Of a stretch of DNA of 23,404 bases, positions 8,360 through 15,840 are shown piece after piece (the stretch's first letter is position 1; the number at the start of each line of letters is the position of its first letter). Where the stretch lies: positions 1-23,404 of the forward strand of contig DBRH01000042.1 in the NCBI GenBank assembly GCA_002305955.1, in the 5' to 3' direction. Under the pieces are notes generated by a model. It searched no databases and was not told the origin of the DNA. It saw nothing but the letters and a program-made list of their open reading frames with translations. This stretch comes from Kosmotogaceae bacterium UBA1373. GTDB taxonomy: Bacteria; Thermotogota; Thermotogae; Petrotogales; Kosmotogaceae. The position numbers and the translations under genes were made by a program.

Positions 8360-10204
8360 CTATTCGCTCTTGGAAAGATGGTAGTAGTAGTAACCTGATC
8401 TTGCAGTCTGCGGATACCAGCCATCTACCTGGGGAGATTCAACATGGAGTCCAACAGGCATGTAGAGAGGAATACCTAGAGTGAATTCTATGGCCTTCTC
8501 CTGAACGGATTTATAAAGCTTAATTCTCTCCGCGGAGTCGGTTGCCTTGATCGCGGCGACGATTTCATCGTCGACGTTCTCTATTGCCCACTCTCTGAAC
8601 AGCTGTCCCTGTCTTCCTGCGTAGGTACCAAAGCTCGCGTAGTACGTGGATATGAAGTTGTGTGGATCTGGATAGTCTGCGACCCAGCCTATTATGAACA
8701 TCGGAAGGAATCCGTTGTTCTGTGCCGAGAGGTACGTCGGCCACTGAACACCGAGCGGCTCAACCTTGAACTTCGGGTTGATAGAACTCACGAAGTAGGA
8801 GAGCATTTCGGCGACAGTCTGTCTGGAATTGTTACCGGTGTTGTAGAGTATCTGGAGTTTGAAACCCTTGTTCCAGACTTCTCCGCCCCAGGCCTGCTTG
8901 AATTCGGCAGCGGCCCTGGCCAGATTGAATTCGGGCAACGGCAGGGTTTCGTCGAAGCCGAGGTAACCTTCGGGAAGATCTGTCGGAACGAGCTTACCGA
9001 GGCCATTTATAACTTCATCGATGAATGTGATGCCATCGTAGCAGAAAGCGAAAGCCCTTCTTACGTGGATATCGGAGAAGAATTCTCTCGGGATACCGTT
9101 TCCGTCAAGCTTTCCGCTTCCGAGATACTCACTGCCTTCTGCGATCAGCCAGTTGAAGTGTAGAGAGGTTATCGAGGAAACTGGATAACCGGTCGTAACT
9201 TCGGCCTTACCCTGTGCTTCCAGTGCCAGAGCCTGATCGAGATAGACCGGATCGAAGTAAGCGATATCGGCATCGCCGGCTTCGAACATGGACTTTCTGG
9301 TAGAGAATTCATCGACACCCCAGATCACGACGTTCTTTATGGCCGCCGGACCTGCCCAGTAATCGTCGAATCTCTCGAGAACAACCTTCTGCTGTGCCCT
9401 GTCCCACTCGACCAGCTTGTACGGACCGGAACCGCCTCCGAAGTCGTGGAATGCGTATTCATCGGCTTCCAGATCGTGCCACTTCCACCAGCCGTCGGCC
9501 TTTCCATCCCAGTCACCACGTTCCATGGCGAGCTTGGAATCGACTATCGCTCCCCAGGAGCCGAAATGACACACTATGTTCAGGAAGGCGCCGAAAGGAC
9601 CATCGAGAGTGAAGACGACAGTGTTGTCAACTACTTCGATTCTCGGATCAATGACCTCTTCGTAGAAGGAGACGAGCTTGGCCTTGGCCTCGTCGGAGAT
9701 TGGATTCCTGTCTGCGTTTACCGCATCGGAATATGCCATTCCCGCATAATCGGCAAACCAGTCTTCGACTGTGTAGAACGCCGAGCTGGTCAGAGCTTCG
9801 ATTATCATCCAGTGAGCCTTGCCAGCGGGATCGCCGAGTATGTATCTCTCAAAGGAGTACTCTACATCTGCCGGGGTAAGTATGTTTCCGCTGTGGAACT
9901 TGACGCCTTCCCTTATGGGAAATATGTACTTCAGAGCGCCATCTTCCTCAACCACAAGACCGTTATCGACGCTCGGAACTTCTGTGGAGAGCATGGGCAG
10001 GAACTCTGTGACCGACTGCCCGTTGTACTGAATCAGGTTGTCGTAGAGGTTTTCTATGACCTCCCCGCTGGCAGTATCGTAGGAGTGCATTCCATCGAGT
10101 GTCTCAGGTTCACCGATGGTCAAATTCACAAGCGTGTTTGGGTCACTTGCAAACGCAAAGAGTGATACTAACAGAGCAAGTGTTACCAGTAGAATTTTCT
10201 TCAC
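8360..10204 (-). CDS. oppA: Family 5 extracellular solute-binding protein (OppA-like)
   Basis: The binding-protein component of the importer, 614 residues. A Sec signal peptide occupies residues 1-19 (MKKILL, hydrophobic core, AFA before S20). No cysteine follows it, so the product looks like a soluble periplasmic protein rather than a lipoprotein. The mature part begins with the family hallmarks GEPETLDGMHSYDTASGEVIENLYDNLI. It contains IREGVKFHSGNILTPADVEYSFER and the later YADPHN-like segment VADYPDPHNFISTYY, all typical of the SBP_bac_5 family. The GTG start has a GAAAGGGGG site eight bases upstream, and a good promoter lies about 45 bp upstream. It is the first gene of oppABCDF. The ligand cannot be read from sequence; peptides are the default, but oligosaccharides are possible in Thermotogota. 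Confidence 0.93.
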   Translation of the reverse strand: MKKILLVTLALLVSLFAFASDPNTLVNLTIGEPETLDGMHSYDTASGEVIENLYDNLIQYNGQSVTEFLPMLSTEVPSVDNGLVVEEDGALKYIFPIREGVKFHSGNILTPADVEYSFERYILGDPAGKAHWMIIEALTSSAFYTVEDWFADYAGMAYSDAVNADRNPISDEAKAKLVSFYEEVIDPRIEVVDNTVVFTLDGPFGAFLNIVCHFGSWGAIVDSKLAMERGDWDGKADGWWKWHDLEADEYAFHDFGGGSGPYKLVEWDRAQQKVVLERFDDYWAGPAAIKNVVIWGVDEFSTRKSMFEAGDADIAYFDPVYLDQALALEAQGKAEVTTGYPVSSITSLHFNWLIAEGSEYLGSGKLDGNGIPREFFSDIHVRRAFAFCYDGITFIDEVINGLGKLVPTDLPEGYLGFDETLPLPEFNLARAAAEFKQAWGGEVWNKGFKLQILYNTGNNSRQTVAEMLSYFVSSINPKFKVEPLGVQWPTYLSAQNNGFLPMFIIGWVADYPDPHNFISTYYASFGTYAGRQGQLFREWAIENVDDEIVAAIKATDSAERIKLYKSVQEKAIEFTLGIPLYMPVGLHVESPQVDGWYPQTARSGYYYYHLSKSE

Positions 10205-10246
10205 TAGTGTTGCCCCCTTTCAATAGAGATGAGTGTGTACGGAACA

Positions 10247-10275
10247 ATTATAATCTATCGAGCTTCGAAATTCAA
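10247..10275 (-). promoter_or_regulatory. oppA promoter
   Basis: On the minus strand: -35 TTGAAT (10270-10275), 17-bp spacer, -10 TATAAT (10247-10252). The predicted transcript starts near 10240, leaving a leader of about 36 nt with the GAAAGGGGG ribosome-binding site. It diverges from the tRNA-Val promoter. Confidence 0.75.
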
Positions 10276-10327
10276 AACTGCGTTAACCATTGTGTTGTAT
10301 TTGGGGTTTTCAAGCCTCATATACATA

Positions 10328-10357
10328 TTGACAATTGTACGGTTACAATGGTAGAAT
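10328..10357 (+). promoter_or_regulatory. tRNA-Val promoter
   Basis: Perfect -35 TTGACA (10328-10333), 18-bp spacer, -10 TAGAAT (10352-10357). The predicted start is only a few bases before the tRNA 5' end at 10369, as expected for a monocistronic tRNA gene. Confidence 0.8.
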
Positions 10358-10368
10358 CTCTCCTGTCC

Positions 10369-10443
10369 GGGTGCGTAGCTCAGTGGAAGAGCGCTTCCTT
10401 GACGAGGAAGAGGCCGTAGGTTCAATCCCTACCGCACCCACCA
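10369..10443 (+). tRNA. tRNA-Val, anticodon GAC
   Basis: A full cloverleaf can be drawn. Acceptor GGGTGCG pairs with CGCACCC and the D-stem is GCTC/GAGC. The anticodon stem CTTCC/GGAAG encloses the loop TTGACGA (anticodon GAC), and the T-stem GTAGG/CCTAC encloses TTCAATC. The discriminator is A and CCA is encoded (10441-10443). The tRNA reads GUC and GUU valine codons. It is a single-gene unit with its own promoter and terminator. Confidence 0.97.
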
Positions 10444-10445
10444 GC

Positions 10446-10474
10446 GGGGAGAATTTTTCTCCCCTATACTTTTT
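10446..10474 (+). terminator. Terminator of tRNA-Val, overlapping the end of the phosphorylase gene
   Basis: A perfect 8-bp stem GGGGAGAA (10446-10453) / TTCTCCCC (10457-10464) with a TTT loop is followed on the plus strand by TATAC and five Ts. It starts three bases after the tRNA and its right arm touches the stop codon of the convergent purine nucleoside phosphorylase gene. In the minus direction no T-run follows, so it mainly serves the tRNA. Confidence 0.75.
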
Positions 10475-11312
10475 CCAGAGTCTTCAGTATCAGTTTGCTC
10501 ATGTCCCTTCCGGCCTTTTTCGCCATCTCAAGAACCTCTTCGGCCGTAATTGGCTTCAAATCGTCGGGTACGGCGCGATCTGATATGGCTGCGAAACCTA
10601 TCACTTTGATACCGGCGTGACGGGCCACGATAACCTCGGGAACCGTTGACATTCCGACTGAATCGGCGCCGAATCTCCTCATCATTCTCAGCTCGGCCGG
10701 GGTTTCAAAATTCGGTCCTGCCACGCCGATATAAACCCCTTCGTAAACACCGATACCGAGTTCTTTCGAAGCGAGTTTTGCCTTCTCGAGGAGTTCCAGA
10801 TCGAAAGGTTCGCTCATATCAGGAAACCTCGGTCCCCATTCATCTACGTTAGGTCCTATGAGCGGATTGTCGCCCATGAAGTTTATTATGTCGCGGACGA
10901 GCATCACCCTCCCCACTTCAAAGTCGGGGTTCAATCCTCCAGAAGCGTTGGTGATGATGAGAACCTCCACACCGAGTTCCTGCATTACGCGTATGGGAAA
11001 GGTTATTGTTCTCATGCAGTATCCTTCATAGTAATGAAAACGTCCATTCATAAGCATCACTTCGTGGTGGAGTACGTTTCCAAAGGTGAGTTCACCTTTA
11101 TGACCCGGAGCCGTAGAAACTGGAAAACCCGGCAAATCCTCGTAGGGTATGGAGATGGAGTTTTCGAGACTTCTGGAGATGTCTCCAAGTCCACTGCCCA
11201 GTATTATGGCGACCTTCGGTTTAGTGGGTACCTCTTTCTGAATGAAATGGGCAGCTTTTTTGACGTTTTCCACGTAAGTTTTCAACTCGTCTTGAAGATC
11301 AGAAATACTCAT
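10464..11312 (-). CDS. punA: Purine nucleoside phosphorylase, trimeric (PNP/MTAP) family
   Basis: A cytoplasmic salvage enzyme that splits purine nucleosides with phosphate into base and ribose-1-phosphate. The 282 residues carry family motifs: the phosphate loop ILGSGLG (37-43), PGHKG (69-73), NGRFHYYEG (89-97), TNASGG (121-126), AGPNFETPAE (198-207, base-binding Glu203) and VGMSTVPE (219-226). At the position of the base-recognition Asn243 of human PNP (ITNKV) this protein has Asp245 (ISDRA). In mammalian PNP an Asn-to-Asp change shifts preference toward adenosine, so specificity may not be the usual inosine/guanosine. ATG 11312 has GGAGGG five bases upstream. The gene stands alone, divergent from proS. 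Confidence 0.93.
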   Translation of the reverse strand: MSISDLQDELKTYVENVKKAAHFIQKEVPTKPKVAIILGSGLGDISRSLENSISIPYEDLPGFPVSTAPGHKGELTFGNVLHHEVMLMNGRFHYYEGYCMRTITFPIRVMQELGVEVLIITNASGGLNPDFEVGRVMLVRDIINFMGDNPLIGPNVDEWGPRFPDMSEPFDLELLEKAKLASKELGIGVYEGVYIGVAGPNFETPAELRMMRRFGADSVGMSTVPEVIVARHAGIKVIGFAAISDRAVPDDLKPITAEEVLEMAKKAGRDMSKLILKTLEKV

Positions 11313-11341
11313 GCCGGCCCTCCCTCTAAAATCGATATTCT

Positions 11342-11350
11342 ATTATAGCA
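11342..11350 (-). promoter_or_regulatory. Extended -10 promoter of the phosphorylase gene
   Basis: The minus strand reads TGCTATAAT: a perfect -10 (11342-11347) with the extended TGn element. No good -35 is seen at 16-18 bp. It lies 30 bp upstream of the start codon and diverges from the proS promoter. Confidence 0.65.
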
Positions 11351-11356
11351 AAACGA

Positions 11357-11385
11357 CGGACAGCGTGCTGGAACTGTGCTATAAT
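11357..11385 (+). promoter_or_regulatory. proS promoter
   Basis: -35 CGGACA (11357-11362, four of six consensus bases), 17-bp spacer ending in TGC, and a perfect -10 TATAAT (11380-11385), so this is also an extended -10. The start codon is 49 bp downstream. It probably drives proS, ftsY, the Rrf2 gene and coaD. Confidence 0.7.
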
Positions 11386-11433
11386 CACACCGAATTAGTC
11401 CCATTTAGTTTTTTTGTTGAGAGGAGAGTTACG

Positions 11434-13182
11434 ATGAGGTTCTCACAGCTTTACGCTCCTACCCTTAAGGAAGCTCCATCCGATGCAGATCTTGTAAGTA
11501 TCAAACTTTTGATAAGAGGCGGCTTCGTCAGAAAGGTGGTCGCGGGAGTCTATACATATCTCCCGCTCGGCTTGAAGGTCTTGAAGAAGATTGAAGAGAT
11601 TGTTCGCCAGGAAATGAACGCGATCGGTTCGCAGGAGATATTGATGCCCATAATACAGCCTGCCGAGCTCTGGCACGAGACGGGACGCTGGGACGACTAC
11701 GGCCCGGAGATGATGAAGTTGCAGGATCGTCACGAGAGGTTCTTCACACTCGGCCCGACACACGAAGAGATAATCACACACATTCTCCGCAACGAACTCA
11801 AATCATACAAGCAATTGCCGGTTTCTCTCTACCAGATAGCCATGAAATACCGGGACGAGATAAGGCCGAGGTTCGGTCTTATGAGGTCGCGGGAGTTTCT
11901 CATGAAGGATGCCTACAGTTTTCATGATAGTTGGGAATCTCTCGACGAGGCTTACAAAGACTTCTACTCTGCCTACGGTAAGATCCTCGAAAGGCTCGGA
12001 CTGGATTATCTAGTAGTGGAAGCCGATTCCGGAGCTATCGGCGGTAACGAATCTCACGAATTCAACGTTCTGGCCAGGTACGGTGAATCCACGCTTTTGT
12101 ACTGCGATTGCGGTTATGCCGCATCAGACGAAAAGGCTGAGTATCTCTTCGAATCAGTCTTGCAGGATCGGGAACCTGTGGAACTCGAACTGATTTCTAC
12201 ACCTCAATCTCGAACGGTCGAGGAAGTAACGGCCTTTCTGGGTATCAGTTCCAGGGATATTATAAAGTCTCTTATATACAGTGGAAGAAACGGGTACGTG
12301 ATGGTTTTGATAAGGGGAGACGAAGAACTCAACGAATCGAAGCTGAAGGCCTCGATGAACGATCAGACACTCACTATGGCGACCCCCCAGCAGATTTTTG
12401 AACTTCTGAGAGTTCCTGTCGGCTTTGTCGGACCGGTCGGTCTGCCCGGCGGGATAGAAATCGTGGCTGATCTTTCGATAAAAGGTTTGAAAAACGCAGT
12501 GGGTGGAGCTTTGAAAGAAGGTTTTCACTATCGTGGCATTCTGCCGGAACGCGATTTCAAGATCGGGAAATGGCTGGACCTCAAGATGGTGAAGACCGGG
12601 GATGCCTGCCCGAAGTGCGGAAAACCTTTGAAATCTGCAAAAGGTATCGAAGTCGGTCACATATTCAAACTGGGAACGAAGTACTCGGACAAGATGGAGG
12701 GAGCGGTCACCGACGCTCAGGGAAATGCAGTTCCCTATGTTATGGGCTGTTACGGCTGGGGGGTGTCGAGAACCATAGGGGCGATCGTTGAGCAGTTGCA
12801 CGATAAAGACGGTATACTCTGGCCTCTGGAGGCGGCGCCTTTCGATATCATCGTTACGGCGGTCAACACCAAGGACGAGGAGATAATGAAAAGATCCGTC
12901 GAAATATATGGATTACTTAAGAAAAAGGGTTACGATGTGCTTCTCGACGACCGGGAGACCTCACCGGGCATGAAATTCAAAGACGCAGACCTCATTGGAA
13001 TACCGGTGCGTGTAACCCTGGGCAAAAAACTTGCCGAAGGCGTAGTAGAAGTCAAGTCCAGGACTGAAGAAAAGCCTGTCATGGTGAGCGTAAAGGATGG
13101 CTACGGTCCGATCGTTGAAGAGGTCGAAAGGCTTTTTGCGAGCTATGATCCCGAGAGCGTATTGAAACCGGAGGATGAGTAA
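11434..13182 (+). CDS. proS: Prolyl-tRNA synthetase, bacterial type with editing domain
   Basis: A class II aminoacyl-tRNA synthetase charging tRNA-Pro. The 582 residues show GPTHEE (107-112), a motif 2 region RDEIRPRFGLMRSREFLMKD (140-159) and motif 3 GWGVSRTIGA (441-450). An INS editing domain, which in this family clears mischarged Ala-tRNA-Pro, lies at about 230-390. A C-terminal anticodon-binding domain runs from about 468 to 565. CxC (C224, C226) and CPKC (C392, C395) flank the inserted domain and could form a zinc knuckle. The frame is open upstream to 11311, but ATG 11434 is chosen: MRFSQLYAPT is the family N-terminus, GAGGAGAG precedes it, and the promoter lies between. The stop shares one base with the ftsY start (TAATG). 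Confidence 0.97.
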   Translation: MRFSQLYAPTLKEAPSDADLVSIKLLIRGGFVRKVVAGVYTYLPLGLKVLKKIEEIVRQEMNAIGSQEILMPIIQPAELWHETGRWDDYGPEMMKLQDRHERFFTLGPTHEEIITHILRNELKSYKQLPVSLYQIAMKYRDEIRPRFGLMRSREFLMKDAYSFHDSWESLDEAYKDFYSAYGKILERLGLDYLVVEADSGAIGGNESHEFNVLARYGESTLLYCDCGYAASDEKAEYLFESVLQDREPVELELISTPQSRTVEEVTAFLGISSRDIIKSLIYSGRNGYVMVLIRGDEELNESKLKASMNDQTLTMATPQQIFELLRVPVGFVGPVGLPGGIEIVADLSIKGLKNAVGGALKEGFHYRGILPERDFKIGKWLDLKMVKTGDACPKCGKPLKSAKGIEVGHIFKLGTKYSDKMEGAVTDAQGNAVPYVMGCYGWGVSRTIGAIVEQLHDKDGILWPLEAAPFDIIVTAVNTKDEEIMKRSVEIYGLLKKKGYDVLLDDRETSPGMKFKDADLIGIPVRVTLGKKLAEGVVEVKSRTEEKPVMVSVKDGYGPIVEEVERLFASYDPESVLKPEDE

Positions 13183-14093
13183 TGGGAATCTTTTCCAGAC
13201 TCAAGGAAGGGCTGAAGAAGACTCGAGACGGTTTCTTCAAGAACGTCAAAAAACTTCTTTCATTCGACAGGCTAGACGAGGAAACGCTCGAAGAGATCGA
13301 GGAGTTGCTTATACTCTCCGATATGGGCTCAGAAACTTCTCAAGATGTAATAAAGGCTCTGAGAGAGAGAATGCACAAAGGAAAAAATCCGATAGATGTT
13401 CTAAAAGACGTGCTTATAGAGATTCTCGATATCCCTTATGAACAGAAAACCGCGAAGCCCCATGTCATATCGGTGGTGGGCGTGAACGGAACGGGCAAGA
13501 CAACCACGATCGGCAAGTTGTCGCAGCTCTATTCTCAACAGGGAAAGAAAGTGGTACTTGCGGCCTGCGACACTTTTAGGGCCGCGGCGGTCGAACAGCT
13601 TCGAATATGGAGTGACAGGTCGGGAGTCGATTTCATAAGCCAGGGTCAGGGCGCTGATTCCGCGGCGGTAGGCTTCGACGCTATAAACCACGCCATAAGC
13701 AAAGGGAAAGATGTTGTTATCATAGATACTGCCGGGAGACTTCACACCAGAAGCAACCTGATGGAAGAGCTGAAGAAGGTACACAGGGTGATCGGGAAGG
13801 CAGCCCAGGGAGCTCCGCACGAAGTACTACTGGTCATAGACGCTACGACAGGTCAAAACGGTCTTATTCAGGCCGCGAAGTTCAAGGAAGCCGTGAATGT
13901 AACGGGTATCGTGCTCACGAAACTGGACGGTACGGCGAAAGGTGGCATAATCTTTGCCATAGTGAAGGAACTTGGCATACCGGTGAAATATATAGGTGTT
14001 GGCGAGAAGATAGACGACCTAAAGCCCTTCAAGCCGTCGGAGTTCGTGGAAGCTCTCCTTTCAAGCGATGAGGAGAGTTCTGAGGAGGTTTAG
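13182..14093 (+). CDS. ftsY: Signal recognition particle receptor FtsY
   Basis: An SRP-family GTPase that docks ribosome-SRP complexes at the inner membrane. The 303 residues form an NG unit with a short amphipathic start (MGIFSRLKEGLKKTRDGFFKN) and no acidic A domain, so membrane binding probably relies on this N-terminal helix. Motifs: G1 GVNGTGKTTT (100-109), DTFRAAAVEQL (130-140), DTAGR (182-186), ATTGQNG (221-227), TKLDG (246-250) and the closing GEKIDDLKPF (274-283). The ATG overlaps the proS stop by one base, with GGAGGATG upstream. The Rrf2 gene follows after three bases. Confidence 0.97.
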   Translation: MGIFSRLKEGLKKTRDGFFKNVKKLLSFDRLDEETLEEIEELLILSDMGSETSQDVIKALRERMHKGKNPIDVLKDVLIEILDIPYEQKTAKPHVISVVGVNGTGKTTTIGKLSQLYSQQGKKVVLAACDTFRAAAVEQLRIWSDRSGVDFISQGQGADSAAVGFDAINHAISKGKDVVIIDTAGRLHTRSNLMEELKKVHRVIGKAAQGAPHEVLLVIDATTGQNGLIQAAKFKEAVNVTGIVLTKLDGTAKGGIIFAIVKELGIPVKYIGVGEKIDDLKPFKPSEFVEALLSSDEESSEEV

Positions 14094-14096
14094 AGT

Positions 14097-14558
14097 ATGG
14101 GTTTCACTCTCAAAAGTAGTTATGCGCTGAGAGCTCTTTACAAGATGGCCAGATCGGCACGTAACGGAAAAGATAAAATGTCTCTTGTTGAGATCGTGAG
14201 CGATAACGAGATCCCGAGAGATTTCCTCGAAAAGATCTTTGGGGAGCTTAGGCAGGCGGAAATAATCAAAGCCGTCAGGGGCAGGTATGGTGGTTATTCT
14301 CTGGCGAAACCGGCGGACAAGATATTGATCAGGGATATAATCTTGAAACTCGATCGACCCATGAACTCCTACGCCTGCCTTCAGAAGGACGGCAAATGTG
14401 TCGAGGATCCTGACTGTACGGTGAAATACGTCTGGTTCAGGTTATATAACGCCATGATGCGAGAGATTGGTTCAATGACACTTGAAGATCTCCTTGAATA
14501 CGGGGACAGGATATTGAACAACCCGCCGGACAAACTCGGGATCGAGGAACACACTTAG
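14097..14558 (+). CDS. Rrf2-family transcriptional regulator with three-cysteine cluster site
   Basis: A winged-helix DNA-binding protein of 153 residues. The N-terminal Rrf2 start (FTLKSSYALRALYKMA) is followed by the recognition-helix and wing region (PRDFLEKIFGELRQAEIIKAVRGRYGGYSLAKP, about 40-72). C94, C101 and C107 (Cx6Cx5C) closely match the Cx5Cx5C iron-sulfur site of IscR and related sensors, suggesting a redox or Fe-S sensor. No isc or suf gene is in view, so the target is unknown and autoregulation is only a guess. The ribosome-binding site GAGGAGG overlaps the end of ftsY. It is part of the proS-ftsY-coaD transcript by spacing. Confidence 0.9.
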   Translation: MGFTLKSSYALRALYKMARSARNGKDKMSLVEIVSDNEIPRDFLEKIFGELRQAEIIKAVRGRYGGYSLAKPADKILIRDIILKLDRPMNSYACLQKDGKCVEDPDCTVKYVWFRLYNAMMREIGSMTLEDLLEYGDRILNNPPDKLGIEEHT

Positions 14559-14585
14559 TCATCTTACGGGAAGGAGGATGACGCT

Positions 14586-15104
14586 TTGCCCTTGAAGAAA
14601 GGGAGAACGGGCGGAGCGCCGATTTTCATGAAGGCCGTCTATCCTGGTTCTTTTGATCCAATAACTTACGGGCACATCGACCTGGTCGAGAGGTCGAGCA
14701 AGATCTTCGATGAAGTGATTGTGCTGGTTATGGAAAACGTAAACAAGAAACATTTTTTCGCACACGAGGAGAGAATGCGGATGGTCAGACTCGCGGTTTC
14801 TCACATACACAACGTGACCATAACCACTCACAGCGGTCTTCTCGTGGACTTCGCCAGAGAGAACGATGTAAAGGTTGTGATTCGAGGGCTCAGAGCGGTC
14901 TCGGACTTCGAGATGGAGCTTCAGATGGCCCATGCAAACAAGTCCATGTTAGCTGATTTCGAGACGTTGTTTCTTATGACGGAGACCTCCAACTCCTTCA
15001 TCTCTTCGTCCATGGTCAGGGAGATCGCCTCTTTCGGCGGGGACATTTCTAAATGGGTCCCACCGTGCGTCAAAGGTGAGTTCAAAAGAAAATTGGGTAA
15101 ATGA
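14586..15104 (+). CDS. coaD: Pantetheine-phosphate adenylyltransferase
   Basis: The penultimate step of coenzyme A synthesis: ATP plus 4'-phosphopantetheine gives dephospho-CoA. The nucleotidyltransferase signature YPGSFDPITYGH, with TxGH-type motif at its end, is followed by VIRGLRAVSDFEMELQMAHANKSM and ISSSMVREIASFGGDISKWVP, all diagnostic. The start is uncertain. TTG 14586 has an excellent AAGGAGG eight bases upstream and gives 172 residues with an unusual 14-residue leader (MPLKKGRTGGAPIF). ATG 14628 gives the family-typical 158-residue protein beginning MKAVYPGSFD, but has only a weak GGAG site. I list the longer form because of the ribosome-binding site. It is the last gene of the proS run. 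Confidence 0.92.
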   Translation: MPLKKGRTGGAPIFMKAVYPGSFDPITYGHIDLVERSSKIFDEVIVLVMENVNKKHFFAHEERMRMVRLAVSHIHNVTITTHSGLLVDFARENDVKVVIRGLRAVSDFEMELQMAHANKSMLADFETLFLMTETSNSFISSSMVREIASFGGDISKWVPPCVKGEFKRKLGK

Positions 15105-15141
15105 CTTTACATCGCAGAAAATAAACTGCGTTCAACTGAGT

Positions 15142-15147
15142 TATAAT
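15142..15147 (+). promoter_or_regulatory. Candidate -10 of the tsf promoter
   Basis: A perfect TATAAT lies 36 bp upstream of the tsf ATG in the coaD-tsf gap. No recognisable -35 is present at 16-18 bp, so strength is uncertain, but the position suits a separate tsf transcript. Confidence 0.45.
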
Positions 15148-15183
15148 CTTCGATGGAATTTTAATGAAGGAGGACACACAATA

Positions 15184-15789
15184 ATGGCTGAAATTACCAG
15201 TGATATGGTAAAGCAACTCCGCGATGCAACTCAGGCCGGTATGATGGATTGTAAGAAGGCTCTCGTAGAAACCAAGGGCGATTTCGAACTCGCAAAGGAT
15301 TACCTTCGCAAAAAGGGAATTCTTAAAGCCGACAAGGTCTCCGGTAGAGAAACCGGAGAGGGAATAATATACTCTTACATTCATCACAACAACAAGCTCG
15401 GCGTGCTTCTCGAACTTGACTGTGTTACTGATTTCGTCGCTAGAACCGACGAATTCAAGGAACTTGCTCACAAAATCTCTCTGCAACTTGCAGCGATGGG
15501 AGCACGGTTTGTCTCCAGAGATCTCGTCCCTCAGGAAAAGATAGAGAAGGAAAAGGAGATCTACGCCGAACAGGTTAAGGAAAGCGGAAAACCTGCCCAC
15601 ATAATTGAGAAGATAGTCGAGAGCAAGCTCGAGAGCTTCTACAAGGAAAACTGTCTGCTCGAGCAGGAATATGTCTTCGAGAGCGGCAAAACTATAAATG
15701 ATCTGATCGTCGAGTTGATTTCCAAAACGGGCGAAAACATAAAAGTGAAGAAATTCGTTCGCTGGCAGGTTGGCGAATCCGACAGTTGA
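15184..15789 (+). CDS. tsf: Translation elongation factor Ts
   Basis: The guanine-nucleotide exchange factor for EF-Tu. The 201 residues match the short EF-Ts type, like that of Thermotoga and Thermus, with a single core subdomain instead of the duplicated core of E. coli. The N-terminal UBA-like domain contains ATQAGMMDCKKAL (15-27), and the core contains the Tu-contacting TDFVAR (82-87). A charged helical hairpin region follows at about 115-160. ATG 15184 is chosen over the frame opening at 15076 because MAEITSDMVK is the family start and AAGGAGG lies just upstream. rpsB, the usual upstream partner, is absent; coaD is there instead. A strong terminator follows. Confidence 0.96.
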   Translation: MAEITSDMVKQLRDATQAGMMDCKKALVETKGDFELAKDYLRKKGILKADKVSGRETGEGIIYSYIHHNNKLGVLLELDCVTDFVARTDEFKELAHKISLQLAAMGARFVSRDLVPQEKIEKEKEIYAEQVKESGKPAHIIEKIVESKLESFYKENCLLEQEYVFESGKTINDLIVELISKTGENIKVKKFVRWQVGESDS

Positions 15790-15795
15790 GTTTCT

Positions 15796-15821
15796 AAGGT
15801 GAGCGGTGCTCACCTTTTTTT
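15796..15821 (+). terminator. Intrinsic terminator after tsf
   Basis: A 9-bp perfect stem AAGGTGAGC (15796-15804) / GCTCACCTT (15808-15816) with a GGT loop runs into seven Ts (15815-15821). A TATAAT (15821-15826) begins at the last T and could act as a -10 for pyrH, though no -35 is recognisable. Confidence 0.92.
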
Positions 15822-15840
15822 ATAATCTCCGGAGGTGGGT

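Noticed and set aside
15076..15183. N-terminal extension of EF-Ts from an earlier start
   Set aside because: It overlaps the end of coaD and the -10 element and lacks family similarity; MAEITSDMVK at 15184 has a strong ribosome-binding site.
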